A DNA stretch of 64,000 bases. Source: [Clostridium] celerecrescens 18A. GTDB taxonomy: Bacteria; Bacillota; Clostridia; Lachnospirales; Lachnospiraceae. The stretch covers positions 4,080,001 to 4,144,000 of the forward strand of contig NZ_PGET01000001.1 in the NCBI RefSeq assembly GCF_002797975.1, written 5' to 3'. The number at the start of each line of letters is the position of its first letter. Positions within the stretch are counted from its first letter, which is position 1. Position numbers and translations under genes: made by a program. The notes under the pieces are model-generated. The model was not told the origin of the DNA. It saw only the letters and a program-made list of their open reading frames with translations, and did not search any database. Positions 34,518 to 42,095 of this stretch are shown piece after piece.

Positions 34518-34951
34518 TGATTGTGTCCCTCTGATTGTAGGGCGCTCCTTATAGCGTCTCCTGTCTGTATTAATTCTCCTGGATCTGCCTCGCCCGGCAC
34601 CCATGAAACCATAACAGGGCCTTCCTCATAACGAGGAATCAAATGTACATGAAAATGAAAAACCGTCTGGCCTGCTGCTTTCCCATTATTCTGCACAACA
34701 TTAAATCCGGCACAGCCTAATGAGTTTTTCATGGCGTTTCCTATTTTAGCCGCTAACGGGAGAACCTTTTTTGCTGTTTCCTCTTCCAGCTCACAGATAT
34801 CTTTGTAATGCTGTTTAGGAAGTATCAGGGCATGCCCCCTGGAAGCTGGTCCTAAATCCAGGATCACACGAAACATGTCATCCTCGTAGATCGTTTCAGA
34901 AGGTATCACGCCATTTGCAATTTTGCAGAAAATGCAATTATCGTCCCTCAC
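34514..34951 (-). CDS. HIT family protein (Hint-like)
   Basis: A 145-residue histidine triad hydrolase. It begins with the zinc-type CIFCKIANGVIPSETIYED (about 5-23), has GHALILPKQHYKDICELEE (about 39-57) and the triad TVFHFHVHLIPRYEEGPV (about 96-113). This is the canonical Hint/HinT (AMP-lysine hydrolase-like) type, unlike the shorter-motif HIT protein at 17339. It lies between rhomboid (upstream) and a sigma factor (4-nt overlap). Confidence 0.93.
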   Translation of the reverse strand: MRDDNCIFCKIANGVIPSETIYEDDMFRVILDLGPASRGHALILPKQHYKDICELEEETAKKVLPLAAKIGNAMKNSLGCAGFNVVQNNGKAAGQTVFHFHVHLIPRYEEGPVMVSWVPGEADPGELIQTGDAIRSALQSEGHNQ

Positions 34952-34974
34952 TTACTCACCTCCTTCCAAATAGA

Positions 34975-35595
34975 TTATCCCCATATCTCCATATTCTGGT
35001 GCCTTCTTGGCTTGCGGTACAGAAGTATCCCCATAACAATGCCAACAATGAGCCCACCAATATGGGCTGCATTATCTACGCCTGTGCTGGTAAAGCCAAA
35101 ATACAAGGAACACGCAATCACAACTGCCAGCTGTCTGACACTTAAGTCTTCCAGCCGGCCGCGATTAACTAATACCGCATATAAAAGGCCTCCGATCACG
35201 CCAAAAATTGCGCCTGACGCTCCTGCCGAGACTACGGTCCTGTATTCTCCAAGGTTCACTGCCATAGACACCACATTGGCGCCCAATCCGCAAAGCAAAT
35301 AGAAGAGCAGGTATTTTATATGGCCCAAGGCCCTCTCCAGATTATCTCCCAATATAAATAAAATGAGCATGTTATTCATAATATGGTTAATGCCAAAATG
35401 CATAAAAACAGAAGTGAGAAGCCGGTAATACTCTCCTCCCTCCAATACAAGCGGAGCGTACATCGCTCCATGTGCCACCATAAACTGCGTATTTTCCGTG
35501 GAGCCTGTCACCTCCAGATATAGGAAATAGATGACATTTATTGCGATCAAACCAATGTTTACAAATGCCTTCTTACGCCTGTATAAATCCTTCAT
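34975..35595 (-). CDS. Rhomboid family intramembrane serine protease
   Basis: A 206-residue membrane protease with six hydrophobic segments. The catalytic Ser is in GASGAIFGVIGGLLYAV (about 128-144) and the His in AAHIGGLIVGIVMGILLY (about 177-194). The L1-loop HFGINHIMNNMLILFILGD and the N-terminal YYRLLTSVFMHFG (residues 56-68) fit rhomboid. Its substrate is unknown. Just upstream, at 35639-35685, lies a relic of the 3' end of an FHA gene, so its ancestral neighbour on this strand was probably the FHA gene now at 39957. Confidence 0.92.
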   Translation of the reverse strand: MKDLYRRKKAFVNIGLIAINVIYFLYLEVTGSTENTQFMVAHGAMYAPLVLEGGEYYRLLTSVFMHFGINHIMNNMLILFILGDNLERALGHIKYLLFYLLCGLGANVVSMAVNLGEYRTVVSAGASGAIFGVIGGLLYAVLVNRGRLEDLSVRQLAVVIACSLYFGFTSTGVDNAAHIGGLIVGIVMGILLYRKPRRHQNMEIWG

Positions 35596-35638
35596 TGCAG
35601 CTCTCCTTGATAAATATTATGCCTATTTTAACACAAGT

Positions 35639-35685
35639 TGACATATTATGTAAATATAAACCCGAAATTTGCGGTAAAAACTTCA
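35639..35685 (-). repeat. FHA-gene 3'-end duplicate, left flank of the zinc cassette
   Basis: On the minus strand this reads GEVFTANFGFIFT and a stop. The real FHA protein at 39957 ends GDEVFIANYPFIFT and a stop. At DNA level it matches 39952-39996 with about five mismatches and a 2-nt gap over some 45 nt; the stop codon and a few bases beyond are included. Upstream of this the frame breaks. Confidence 0.75.
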
Positions 35686-35777
35686 CCATTTCAGCCTAAT
35701 CCTTCTTATATCCGGACGGCTGTTTCAAAAGGCATCCGGGGAACTTTTCCTGCCCGGCAAAGGGCTTTAAAGAAGGT

Positions 35778-35800
35778 AATTTGCGAAACATTCGCAAATT
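35778..35800. promoter_or_regulatory. Fur-family operator palindrome, upstream site
   Basis: AATTTGCGAA and its exact complement TTCGCAAATT flank 3 nt. It lies immediately upstream of the -35 box of the Fur-family gene. Confidence 0.8.
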
Positions 35801-35803
35801 ATC

Positions 35804-35832
35804 TTGACAACATTTCAATTCCGCAGTACACT
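35804..35832 (+). promoter_or_regulatory. Promoter of the metal-uptake operon
   Basis: A consensus -35 (TTGACA) and a -10 (TACACT) are separated by exactly 17 nt. Operator palindromes stand on both sides, so a bound repressor would occlude RNA polymerase. Confidence 0.85.
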
Positions 35833-35833
35833 T

Positions 35834-35854
35834 ATTTGCGAACAAATCGCAAAT
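35834..35854. promoter_or_regulatory. Fur-family operator palindrome, downstream site
   Basis: ATTTGCGA and its exact complement TCGCAAAT flank 5 nt. The site sits at the predicted transcription start and shares its half-site with the upstream palindrome. Confidence 0.8.
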
Positions 35855-35870
35855 TAGGAAGTGAACCCTT

Positions 35871-36260
35871 TTGGCCAACTATATGACAGCACAAAGAAAA
35901 CTGCTTTTTGCCTTTTTGCAGGAAAATCCTGACAGGCAATTCTCCGCAAAACAAATTGCAGACAGCCTTTCCGATTCATCCGTCAGTTTAAGTGCAGTGT
36001 ACCGTAATCTCACTTATCTGGAGGAGAAAGGGCTGATTAACCGCTTTACGAAAGAAGGTAGCCGGGAGCTTTTTTATCAGTATATTCATTCAGAGTATTG
36101 CCGTAATTGTATTCATATGAACTGCATAAAATGCGGAAGAACATTTCATATGGATGCCCACATTGCCGACAGGATGCTGGAGGACATTTTAAAAGTAGAC
36201 GGTTTTCAGATCAGAAAAGAGAAATCCGTTCTTTACGGAATCTGCAAAAACTGTATCTGA
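35871..36260 (+). CDS. Fur family metal-responsive repressor (Zur-like)
   Basis: A 129-residue Fur superfamily regulator: N-terminal winged helix (QRKLLFAFLQENPDRQFSAKQIADSL, SLSAVYRNLTYLEEKGLINR), then a metal-binding C-terminal domain with CRNCIHMNCIKCGRTFHMDAH and a final CKNC, giving two CxxC pairs for structural zinc. The start is TTG at 35871 after TTAGGAAG; ATG at 35883 is an alternative. It heads an operon with ZnuA, ZnuC and ZnuB components, so it most likely senses zinc (Zur), with manganese or peroxide sensing less likely. Its own promoter lies between two palindromes and is probably autoregulated. Confidence 0.87.
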   Translation: MANYMTAQRKLLFAFLQENPDRQFSAKQIADSLSDSSVSLSAVYRNLTYLEEKGLINRFTKEGSRELFYQYIHSEYCRNCIHMNCIKCGRTFHMDAHIADRMLEDILKVDGFQIRKEKSVLYGICKNCI

Positions 36261-36293
36261 TGTTTTCATCGTTTTTTAAAAGGAGGAAGAGAC

Positions 36294-36590
36294 ATGGCAA
36301 AAAACAAAAAGCTGCTTGCCGGGTTTATCACCCTGGCGATTCTTTTTATGCTGCTCTTTTCCGTATTTTATATCACTGCTGAAGCCCGCCATCAATGCAT
36401 AGGCGAGGACTGCCCCATCTGTCTTGAAGTTCAGGCCTGTGTCCAGGCCCTGAATACTCTTGGAACAGGCTTTGCGCCTGCTATTGCCGTTTTCGCGGCA
36501 GCCCACTTTTTTGTGATCTGCGTGATCCCGGTCTTTCACCGCAATCCTTCTCACACTTTGGTTTCTCTTAAGGTAAAGCTTACGAATTGA
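36294..36590 (+). CDS. Small Cys-rich membrane protein of the metal-uptake operon
   Basis: A 98-residue protein with two hydrophobic segments (about 8-28 and 58-82). Between them an outward or periplasm-side loop carries His and four Cys in HQCIGEDCPICLEVQAC, a good candidate metal-binding motif (CxxxxCxxC plus C). The tail is basic (VSLKVKLTN). It starts after AAAGGAGGAAGAGAC, 33 nt past the repressor gene. I do not know a named family; its position suggests a metal-handling accessory of the ABC importer. Confidence 0.75.
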   Translation: MAKNKKLLAGFITLAILFMLLFSVFYITAEARHQCIGEDCPICLEVQACVQALNTLGTGFAPAIAVFAAAHFFVICVIPVFHRNPSHTLVSLKVKLTN

Positions 36591-36709
36591 ATATTGATTG
36601 TAACAAGGGAGAATTCTGCCCATTTTAGGCAGAGACCGATTTCAGTCGACGCTCCCTTATATTCTTATGCCCATTTTTAATGATCTATATTTATTCGGAG
36701 GTTCTAATA

Positions 36710-37699
36710 ATGAAAAAATTAATTTCCTGCCTGTTAGCAGGACTTATGATTATAGGAGCACTAACTGCTTGCTCCAATACAAATGCAACGACAACGGCCA
36801 GCGATAACAATAAACTAAGCGTAGTATGCACAATTTTCCCGGAATACGATTGGGTCATGGAAATTCTTGGCAGCCATGGGGAAAATGGAGAGGTCACCAT
36901 GCTTTTAGATAACGGTGTGGATCTGCACAGCTATCAGCCGACAGCAGATGATATCATCAAAATTTCAACCTGCGATATGTTCATCTATGTGGGCGGCGAA
37001 TCCGACCAATGGGTGAAGGATGCCTTAAAGGAAGCTAAAAACAAAGATATGGTCGTAATCAATCTCCTTGAAGTTCTGGGCGACACCGTCAAAGAGGAAG
37101 AGGTCGTTGAAGGAATGGAGTCAGAGGAGGAGGAAGCCCACGAGGACAGTGAAGACGGCCCGGAATATGACGAGCACGTTTGGCTGTCACTGGAAAATGC
37201 CAAAACGTATTGCAATTATATTGCTGAAAAGCTGGGTGAAATCGACAGTGCAAATGCCGCGTACTATTCTGCAAACGCAGATGCCTATGGAAAAAAGCTG
37301 GATCAATTGGATGAAAGCTATCAGCAGGCGGTGGACTCTGCCAAACAGAATACCGTGCTGTTTGGGGACCGCTTTCCCTTCCGCTACCTGGCAGACGATT
37401 ACGGCCTTACCTATTATGCCGCATTTGTGGGCTGCTCAGCAGAAACGGAGGCCAGCTTTGAAACCATCGCCTTTCTTTCAAAAAAAGTTGATGAATTGGG
37501 GCTTGGCACTGTGCTGACGATTGAAGGCGCCAAGCATAAAATCGCCGAAACCATCGTTCAAAACACGAAGGATAAAAATCAGGCAGTCCGTACCATGGAT
37601 TCCATGCAGTCTACCACTTCCAAGGATGCAGAAAGTGGTACCACCTATCTTTCCATTATGCAGACGAATCTGGAAGTATTGAAAGATGCATTAAATTAA
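36710..37699 (+). CDS. znuA: Zinc ABC transporter substrate-binding lipoprotein
   Basis: A 329-residue ZnuA-type (cluster A-1) metal-binding protein. The lipobox LTAC lies near residue 19. The mature domain starts LSVVCTIFPEYDWVMEIL. Metal-ligand positions are in GVDLHSYQPTADDI (first His), DEHVWLSLENAK (second His) and the later FGDRFPFRYLADDYGLTYYA segment. An acidic loop rich in Glu and Asp with one His (about 132-152) is the flexible metal-capture loop typical of zinc-specific members. The start ATG at 36710 follows CGGAGGTTCTAATA. It feeds ZnuC and ZnuB, the next two genes. Confidence 0.93.
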   Translation: MKKLISCLLAGLMIIGALTACSNTNATTTASDNNKLSVVCTIFPEYDWVMEILGSHGENGEVTMLLDNGVDLHSYQPTADDIIKISTCDMFIYVGGESDQWVKDALKEAKNKDMVVINLLEVLGDTVKEEEVVEGMESEEEEAHEDSEDGPEYDEHVWLSLENAKTYCNYIAEKLGEIDSANAAYYSANADAYGKKLDQLDESYQQAVDSAKQNTVLFGDRFPFRYLADDYGLTYYAAFVGCSAETEASFETIAFLSKKVDELGLGTVLTIEGAKHKIAETIVQNTKDKNQAVRTMDSMQSTTSKDAESGTTYLSIMQTNLEVLKDALN

Positions 37700-37713
37700 G
37701 AGGAGGAATCAAT

Positions 37714-38424
37714 GTGGCACAGCTAACATGTAACAACCTTACCATCGGGTATGACGGTAAAACGGTCCTTAAGGGACTTAACTTTTCCGTAAACAGCGGT
37801 GATTATCTCTGTATCGTGGGAGAAAACGGTTCCGGGAAAAGTACTCTCATGAAAACCATTCTGCACCTTCTGGCGCCGCTTGAAGGAAGCATTGTTATAG
37901 AAAACAAGCAGCAGCCAGGAGGGATCGGGTATCTGCCTCAGCAGACAGTGGTACAAAAGGATTTTCCGGCATCTGTTTGGGAAATTGTTTTATCGGGCTG
38001 TCTGAACCGCTGTGGGATGCGTCCCTATTACAGCCGTGAAGAAAAACAGCTTTCCCGTGAAAATATGGAGAAAATGGGGATCTCTCATTTGTCCAAACGG
38101 TGTTACAGAGAATTGTCCGGAGGCCAGCAGCAGCGGGTTCTGCTGGCACGGGCGCTGTGCGCTGCCGGAAAAATGCTTCTGCTTGACGAGCCTGTTTCAG
38201 GGCTTGATCCAAAGGCCGCTGCTGAGATGTATGAGTTGATCCAAAAGCTGAATGAGGAGGGAATCACCATTATTATGATATCTCATGATATCGGCGCTGC
38301 CGTTAACTATGCAAGCCATATCCTGCACATGGGAAATCCCCTCTTTTTCGGAACAAGAGTTGAGTATTTGGACAGCAGCATCGGCAAAGCTTATTCTTCT
38401 CAGAACGGGGGCACAGAAGCATGA
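37714..38424 (+). CDS. znuC: Zinc ABC transporter ATP-binding protein
   Basis: The ATPase (236 aa) of the metal importer. Walker A is GENGSGKSTLMK (about 37-48), the signature LSGGQQQRVLLARAL (about 134-148) and Walker B LLLDEPVSGLD (about 156-166), with ISHD as the H-loop. The start codon is GTG at 37714 following AGGAGGAATCAAT; an ATG two bases earlier is out of frame and closes after four codons. It begins 14 nt after znuA and overlaps znuB by 4 nt. Confidence 0.95.
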   Translation: MAQLTCNNLTIGYDGKTVLKGLNFSVNSGDYLCIVGENGSGKSTLMKTILHLLAPLEGSIVIENKQQPGGIGYLPQQTVVQKDFPASVWEIVLSGCLNRCGMRPYYSREEKQLSRENMEKMGISHLSKRCYRELSGGQQQRVLLARALCAAGKMLLLDEPVSGLDPKAAAEMYELIQKLNEEGITIIMISHDIGAAVNYASHILHMGNPLFFGTRVEYLDSSIGKAYSSQNGGTEA

Positions 38425-39275
38425 ATATATTGATTGAAAAATTAACCTTATATTTTGAATATCCCTTTGTACGCTATGCACTGATTGTTGGGATATTAAT
38501 AGCTCTCTGTTCCTCCCTTTTGGGTGTTACGCTGGTATTAAAGCGTTTTTCTTTTATTGGCGACGGACTTTCCCATGTTGCTTTTGGCGGCATGGCAATC
38601 GCTACGGTAATGAAACTGTCCAATCAGATGCTGCTCATTCTGCCGGTTACCGTCATCTGCGCAATTCTTCTGCTGCGCACCGGTCAAAATGCCAAAATCA
38701 AGGGCGATGCGGCTATCGCTATGATTTCCGTGGGTGCGCTGGCCCTGGGCTACCTGCTTATGAATATATTTTCTGCTTCAGCCAACCTGGCAGGAGACGT
38801 ATGCAGCACGCTGTTTGGTTCAACCTCCATTCTGACACTGACAAAGACGGAAGTATGGCTTTGTGTTGCCCTTTCGGTGGTCGTTATCGCCGTATTTCTT
38901 CTATTTTACCATAAGATATTTGCAGTCACCTTTGATGAAGACTTTGCAAGGGCAACCGGCACAAAAGCGGAACAATACAACCTGATGATCGCGGTCATCA
39001 TAGCCATTATCATCGTACTTGCCATGAATCTGGTAGGCTCACTGCTGATCTCTGCATTGGTCATTTTTCCGGCGCTCTCAGCAATGCGTTTATTTAAAAA
39101 CTTTAAGTCTGTAATCCTTTGTTCGGCAATTCTTTCCGTATTCTGCGCCGTACTGGGAATTCTGACATCCATTCTGGCAGGAACGCCGGTCGGCTCTACC
39201 ATTGTAGCCGTTGATATCGCCGCGTTCGCCATATGCTCACTCATTGGGTGGATCTGGGGAGGTGTCAAAGGATGA
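38421..39275 (+). CDS. znuB: Zinc ABC transporter permease
   Basis: A 284-residue ABC-3 family permease with seven or eight membrane segments. Diagnostic parts are SLLGVTLVLKRFSFIGDGLSHVAFGG (about 33-58), GDAAIAMISVGALALGYLL and the NLVGSLLISALVIFPALSAM segment near 200. ATGA overlaps join it to znuC upstream and to the lipoprotein gene downstream, so translation is coupled across the three genes. Confidence 0.94.
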   Translation: MNILIEKLTLYFEYPFVRYALIVGILIALCSSLLGVTLVLKRFSFIGDGLSHVAFGGMAIATVMKLSNQMLLILPVTVICAILLLRTGQNAKIKGDAAIAMISVGALALGYLLMNIFSASANLAGDVCSTLFGSTSILTLTKTEVWLCVALSVVVIAVFLLFYHKIFAVTFDEDFARATGTKAEQYNLMIAVIIAIIIVLAMNLVGSLLISALVIFPALSAMRLFKNFKSVILCSAILSVFCAVLGILTSILAGTPVGSTIVAVDIAAFAICSLIGWIWGGVKG

Positions 39276-39880
39276 AACGTATCTTTGGAATGGTTCTGAT
39301 GCTTTTCATGGTAAACCTTGCATTAACAGGCTGCGGAAAAGACGCAGTGACCGCCCCCGGTCCGTCGTTAGCGCAAGGGGATCGGGCAGAGTCCGGACAA
39401 TATGAGGCTGCAGGCTCTGAACAATACGATTCTGAGAGTACAGAAGAATTTGACATAAATTCCTATCCTTCGGATTCCTTCGAACCAACTACGGAGCAAT
39501 TTCAGGATGATCCGGCGGGCTCCGCAAATAACACCGGATTTGATATTGACCTGACGAAATTAAGCAGCACTATGGTTTTTTCCGAGGTATACAATATGAT
39601 GATATCTCCGGAAGAATATATGGGAAAAACCATTAAAGCCGAAGGGATATTCCAGGTTTACCAGGATTCGAATAATATCAATTTTTATGCTTTGGTCATT
39701 GCGGATGCCACTGCCTGCTGCCAGCAAGGATTGGAATTAATCTGGGACGGAGATCCCGCCTATCCCGATGACTATCCGGTTGAAAATAGCGAAATAGAAA
39801 TAACAGGTGTGTATCAAAGTTATATAGAGGAAGGCAACACGTATTATTATGTACAGGTAAACGATGTTAAGGCGGTATAG
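39272..39880 (+). CDS. Lipoprotein with CC-motif OB-like domain in the zinc operon
   Basis: A 202-residue lipoprotein (lipobox LTGC near residue 21). About 65 residues of low-complexity acidic linker follow, rich in Ser, Glu and Tyr. The C-terminal 110-residue domain has GKTIKAEGIFQVYQDSN, then ADATACCQQGLELIWDGD with adjacent Cys, and EIEITGVYQSYIEEGNTYYYVQV. The pattern G-x-W/K-x-x-G ... CC ... V/ITG resembles the C-terminal domain of TIGR03943/YcgQ-type proteins that travel with zinc-uptake genes, from memory. It overlaps znuB by 4 nt and ends the operon. Possibly an extracellular metal-binding subunit; that is inference. Confidence 0.75.
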   Translation: MKRIFGMVLMLFMVNLALTGCGKDAVTAPGPSLAQGDRAESGQYEAAGSEQYDSESTEEFDINSYPSDSFEPTTEQFQDDPAGSANNTGFDIDLTKLSSTMVFSEVYNMMISPEEYMGKTIKAEGIFQVYQDSNNINFYALVIADATACCQQGLELIWDGDPAYPDDYPVENSEIEITGVYQSYIEEGNTYYYVQVNDVKAV

Positions 39881-39902
39881 AATTTCATTCCCATACCGCC
39901 AG

Positions 39903-39935
39903 TACACCGGTCTGAAAAAGGCCGGTGTATTTTTA
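39903..39935 (+). terminator. Terminator of the metal-uptake operon
   Basis: TACACCGG and CCGGTGTA form an 8-bp perfect stem followed by TTTTTAT on the plus strand. Confidence 0.85.
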
Positions 39936-39951
39936 TATAAATTAATATATA

Positions 39952-39996
39952 TGACATTATGTAAATATAAACGGGTAATTTGCAATAAAAACTTCA
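39952..39996 (-). repeat. FHA-gene 3' end, right flank of the zinc cassette
   Basis: The end of the intact FHA gene, which is duplicated at 35639-35685. The two copies are in the same orientation and bracket the metal-uptake operon almost exactly. Confidence 0.75.
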
Positions 39997-41261
39997 TCTC
40001 CTGTTTTCAGCAATACCGTCTCATTTGTTTCTAATACCCGCCCGTTCACAACGGTTCCATTGGTAGAATTTAAGTCACTGATCCGGTATTCTTCGCCTTC
40101 TCTGTCTATCCTGGCATGAATCCTGCTGATGGCTTCTCCCGCGAGAACACAATCGACCATACCTTCCTGCTTTCCAATTAAATAAGGGACATAAGTGATT
40201 GCGATATCTTCCCCATCAGCACCAACTGCTCGTAAGTACCGGATACTTTTATCGGCCTTTGTATCGTTTAACAAAACCGTTTGAAAAACTTCCTCATCTC
40301 CTGTATCAGGTTTTGGTGTCTTTTCCTCTATATCTTCTTCAAATGTCAACTTCCAGTCATAGCCTTCCGCCGGTTGACGCCCTCGCTCTTCCTTTTTCAC
40401 CATCATCTCTTTTGGCTGCCTGGAATCTTTTCTCCATATGGCCAAAGCTGCAAAAGCTGATACCCCCCCGGTGACGGGCACCCCATACCAGAATTTCCGA
40501 ATCCCTTCCATGCCAAAAACCAACCATAAAGCTGCGGCAATACCAAACATGGCTAAAATCGGGATAATGAAAACAGCACCATTCTCCTTACCATCTAAAA
40601 AGCGATTTCTTTCTTCGATCTCCTCATTAAATGAATACGAAAGGTGAGAGCTATGATTTTCTTCCGTCTTATTATCTCTTTCCGTCTGATGGCTGCTCTC
40701 ATTACTTTCTTTTTCGCTGGAACAATTCTTTCCGGCAATTTCAAGAAGGTCCTTCACCCCGTAATTTTCCTTAAGGCTTTCCTGATACAGGCCATACGCC
40801 ATAACTACACATTCCTTATCCTGATGATTGACCTTACCCAGAAGATACCGCAGCAACTCGGTCATCTCCTCCGGAAACCCCACCTGCCTTCCGGGGACAA
40901 GGCAAAGAGAAACCGTAAACTGCTCCGGCTCAACATAAATATATTCTGGCTCCAGAAGGATTTGTTTTTCCTTAAGCAGGTAAGCCTCCAGCCGCTCCAG
41001 AGTCCGTCCAATATCCTCTATTAACTTCTTAAGCTCCTCCCGGCCCAGACTATGATATTCAAGAACCCTGTTTAAGGGCTGCTTTGAGGTGATCTCATAA
41101 TAATATAACTTCTGGTTATCCACCTGCTTTACATGGAACTTCAGCAGTCCTCCGATTCTGTTTGCAGCCATCATATGTACCTCATAACTGTCATATACGG
41201 TCTCTTCCGGCTCCAGGATCAAATAATTGTGCTTCATTTCCCGCCTGTATACAGCCTTCAT
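39957..41261 (-). CDS. FHA domain protein with membrane segment (DUF6382-like)
   Basis: A 434-residue protein. The N-terminal 170 residues form a conserved domain (DUF6382, name from memory) with YRREMKHNYLILEPEE and LPGIRQ-like strands. Near 230-275 are two hydrophobic segments (FIIPILAMFGIAAALWLVFG and GVPVTGGVSAFAALAIW). The C-terminal FHA domain (about 345-434) has the phosphothreonine-binding residues: YLIGKQEG, ISRIHARID and DLNSTNGTVVNGR. It is the last gene of the Tad pilus operon, 1 nt after the small TadE gene. A Ser/Thr phosphorylation link for the pilus is inference. RBS CAGGAGGAATGAG. Confidence 0.85.
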   Translation of the reverse strand: MKAVYRREMKHNYLILEPEETVYDSYEVHMMAANRIGGLLKFHVKQVDNQKLYYYEITSKQPLNRVLEYHSLGREELKKLIEDIGRTLERLEAYLLKEKQILLEPEYIYVEPEQFTVSLCLVPGRQVGFPEEMTELLRYLLGKVNHQDKECVVMAYGLYQESLKENYGVKDLLEIAGKNCSSEKESNESSHQTERDNKTEENHSSHLSYSFNEEIEERNRFLDGKENGAVFIIPILAMFGIAAALWLVFGMEGIRKFWYGVPVTGGVSAFAALAIWRKDSRQPKEMMVKKEERGRQPAEGYDWKLTFEEDIEEKTPKPDTGDEEVFQTVLLNDTKADKSIRYLRAVGADGEDIAITYVPYLIGKQEGMVDCVLAGEAISRIHARIDREGEEYRISDLNSTNGTVVNGRVLETNETVLLKTGDEVFIANYPFIFT

Positions 41262-41262
41262 C

Positions 41263-41652
41263 TCATTCCTCCTGATTGATGAGCGTCAACATCCTTAAAA
41301 AATTCTCCGGATCAAATACGCCCTGTTCCATTTCCAGCTTCCAGGTCCCCGCACTTCCATAAGCTTCCACCCTCCTGCCTGTTAAAGGGTTTCCTGACAT
41401 CTTGATCTGGAAATCATATTTTTTCCAGGAAAAAGGATTGCCGGCCCTTCTGGCTGCCCACAACGCAGCCTCATCAGACGGCTCTGTTTCATTATGGCGC
41501 AGTCTTTGCACCGTCTCCCCCAATGCCACTGATCCCACAACTTCATCCCTCAACCGGTAAGCTGCTTGTACAGAAACAATCAGCGCCCATAATACAATTG
41601 CCATAATAAAAGCCGCCTCAACAGTATAGCTTCCATGCAGCCTTTTCTTCAT
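41263..41652 (-). CDS. Small TadE-like pilus protein
   Basis: A protein of about 129 residues with a prepilin-like start: basic KKRLHGSYTVEAAFIMAIVLW, in which Gly-Ser-x-x-x-Glu then a hydrophobic stretch is a class III cleavage and TadE signature. The rest is a globular extracytoplasmic part with basic and aromatic residues. ATG at 41652 is used; GTG at 41673 would add seven residues within the preceding gene. It overlaps the second prepilin peptidase stop and precedes the FHA gene. A minor pseudopilin role is inference. Confidence 0.75.
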   Translation of the reverse strand: MKKRLHGSYTVEAAFIMAIVLWALIVSVQAAYRLRDEVVGSVALGETVQRLRHNETEPSDEAALWAARRAGNPFSWKKYDFQIKMSGNPLTGRRVEAYGSAGTWKLEMEQGVFDPENFLRMLTLINQEE

Positions 41653-42083
41653 ATCATCACCAGTCCAATCCACACAGGAACCAGAAATGGCAGAAACGGT
41701 ATCGTTTTCTTTTTATAATCCCGTCCCCGCAGACAGCCCAAGAGATAAATTCCGCCGCATACAACGCCATTTAAAAAAGCTCCATAGATCAATAATTTCA
41801 GATTCAAAAATGTTCTTAAAAACAGGCCGCTGACTACAAAAAACCAACCATCTCCCATTCCGATTGCCTCACCTGTTAACCGGCTTAAAAGAAGGAGTCC
41901 AACTCCTATCATACAGCTTAACAGCCGTTCTATGCCAATATCTCCCTGTAATAGAGCCAGAATCAGTCCCGCAATGCCTGCCGCCTGAAAAAGCCACACG
42001 CTGACTGCCTTTTCTCTTCCGTCTTCCCAGGCAGCCGCCAATAAAAACAATCCAAATATAATTTTATTCACGCTATCCACCAT
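41649..42083 (-). CDS. Prepilin peptidase, A24 family (second copy)
   Basis: A 144-residue aspartic prepilin peptidase catalytic domain with about five membrane segments. The first catalytic Asp is in FLLAAAWEDGREKAVSVWL (DxxxxxVP-like, about 15-34), and the second is in GEAIGMGDGWFFVVSGLF (GxGD, about 70-87). It has no methylase domain, as in TadV/CpaA types. It differs in sequence from the prepilin peptidase at 49459; two in one pilus operon is unusual. 12 nt after the TadE-like gene. Confidence 0.85.
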   Translation of the reverse strand: MVDSVNKIIFGLFLLAAAWEDGREKAVSVWLFQAAGIAGLILALLQGDIGIERLLSCMIGVGLLLLSRLTGEAIGMGDGWFFVVSGLFLRTFLNLKLLIYGAFLNGVVCGGIYLLGCLRGRDYKKKTIPFLPFLVPVWIGLVMI

Positions 42084-42095
42084 AGTGGTACCTCC

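Noticed and set aside
35638..35886. An 82-codon plus-strand frame before the Fur-like gene
   Set aside because: It runs through the FHA 3' relic and the operator-promoter region, which explain the sequence better.
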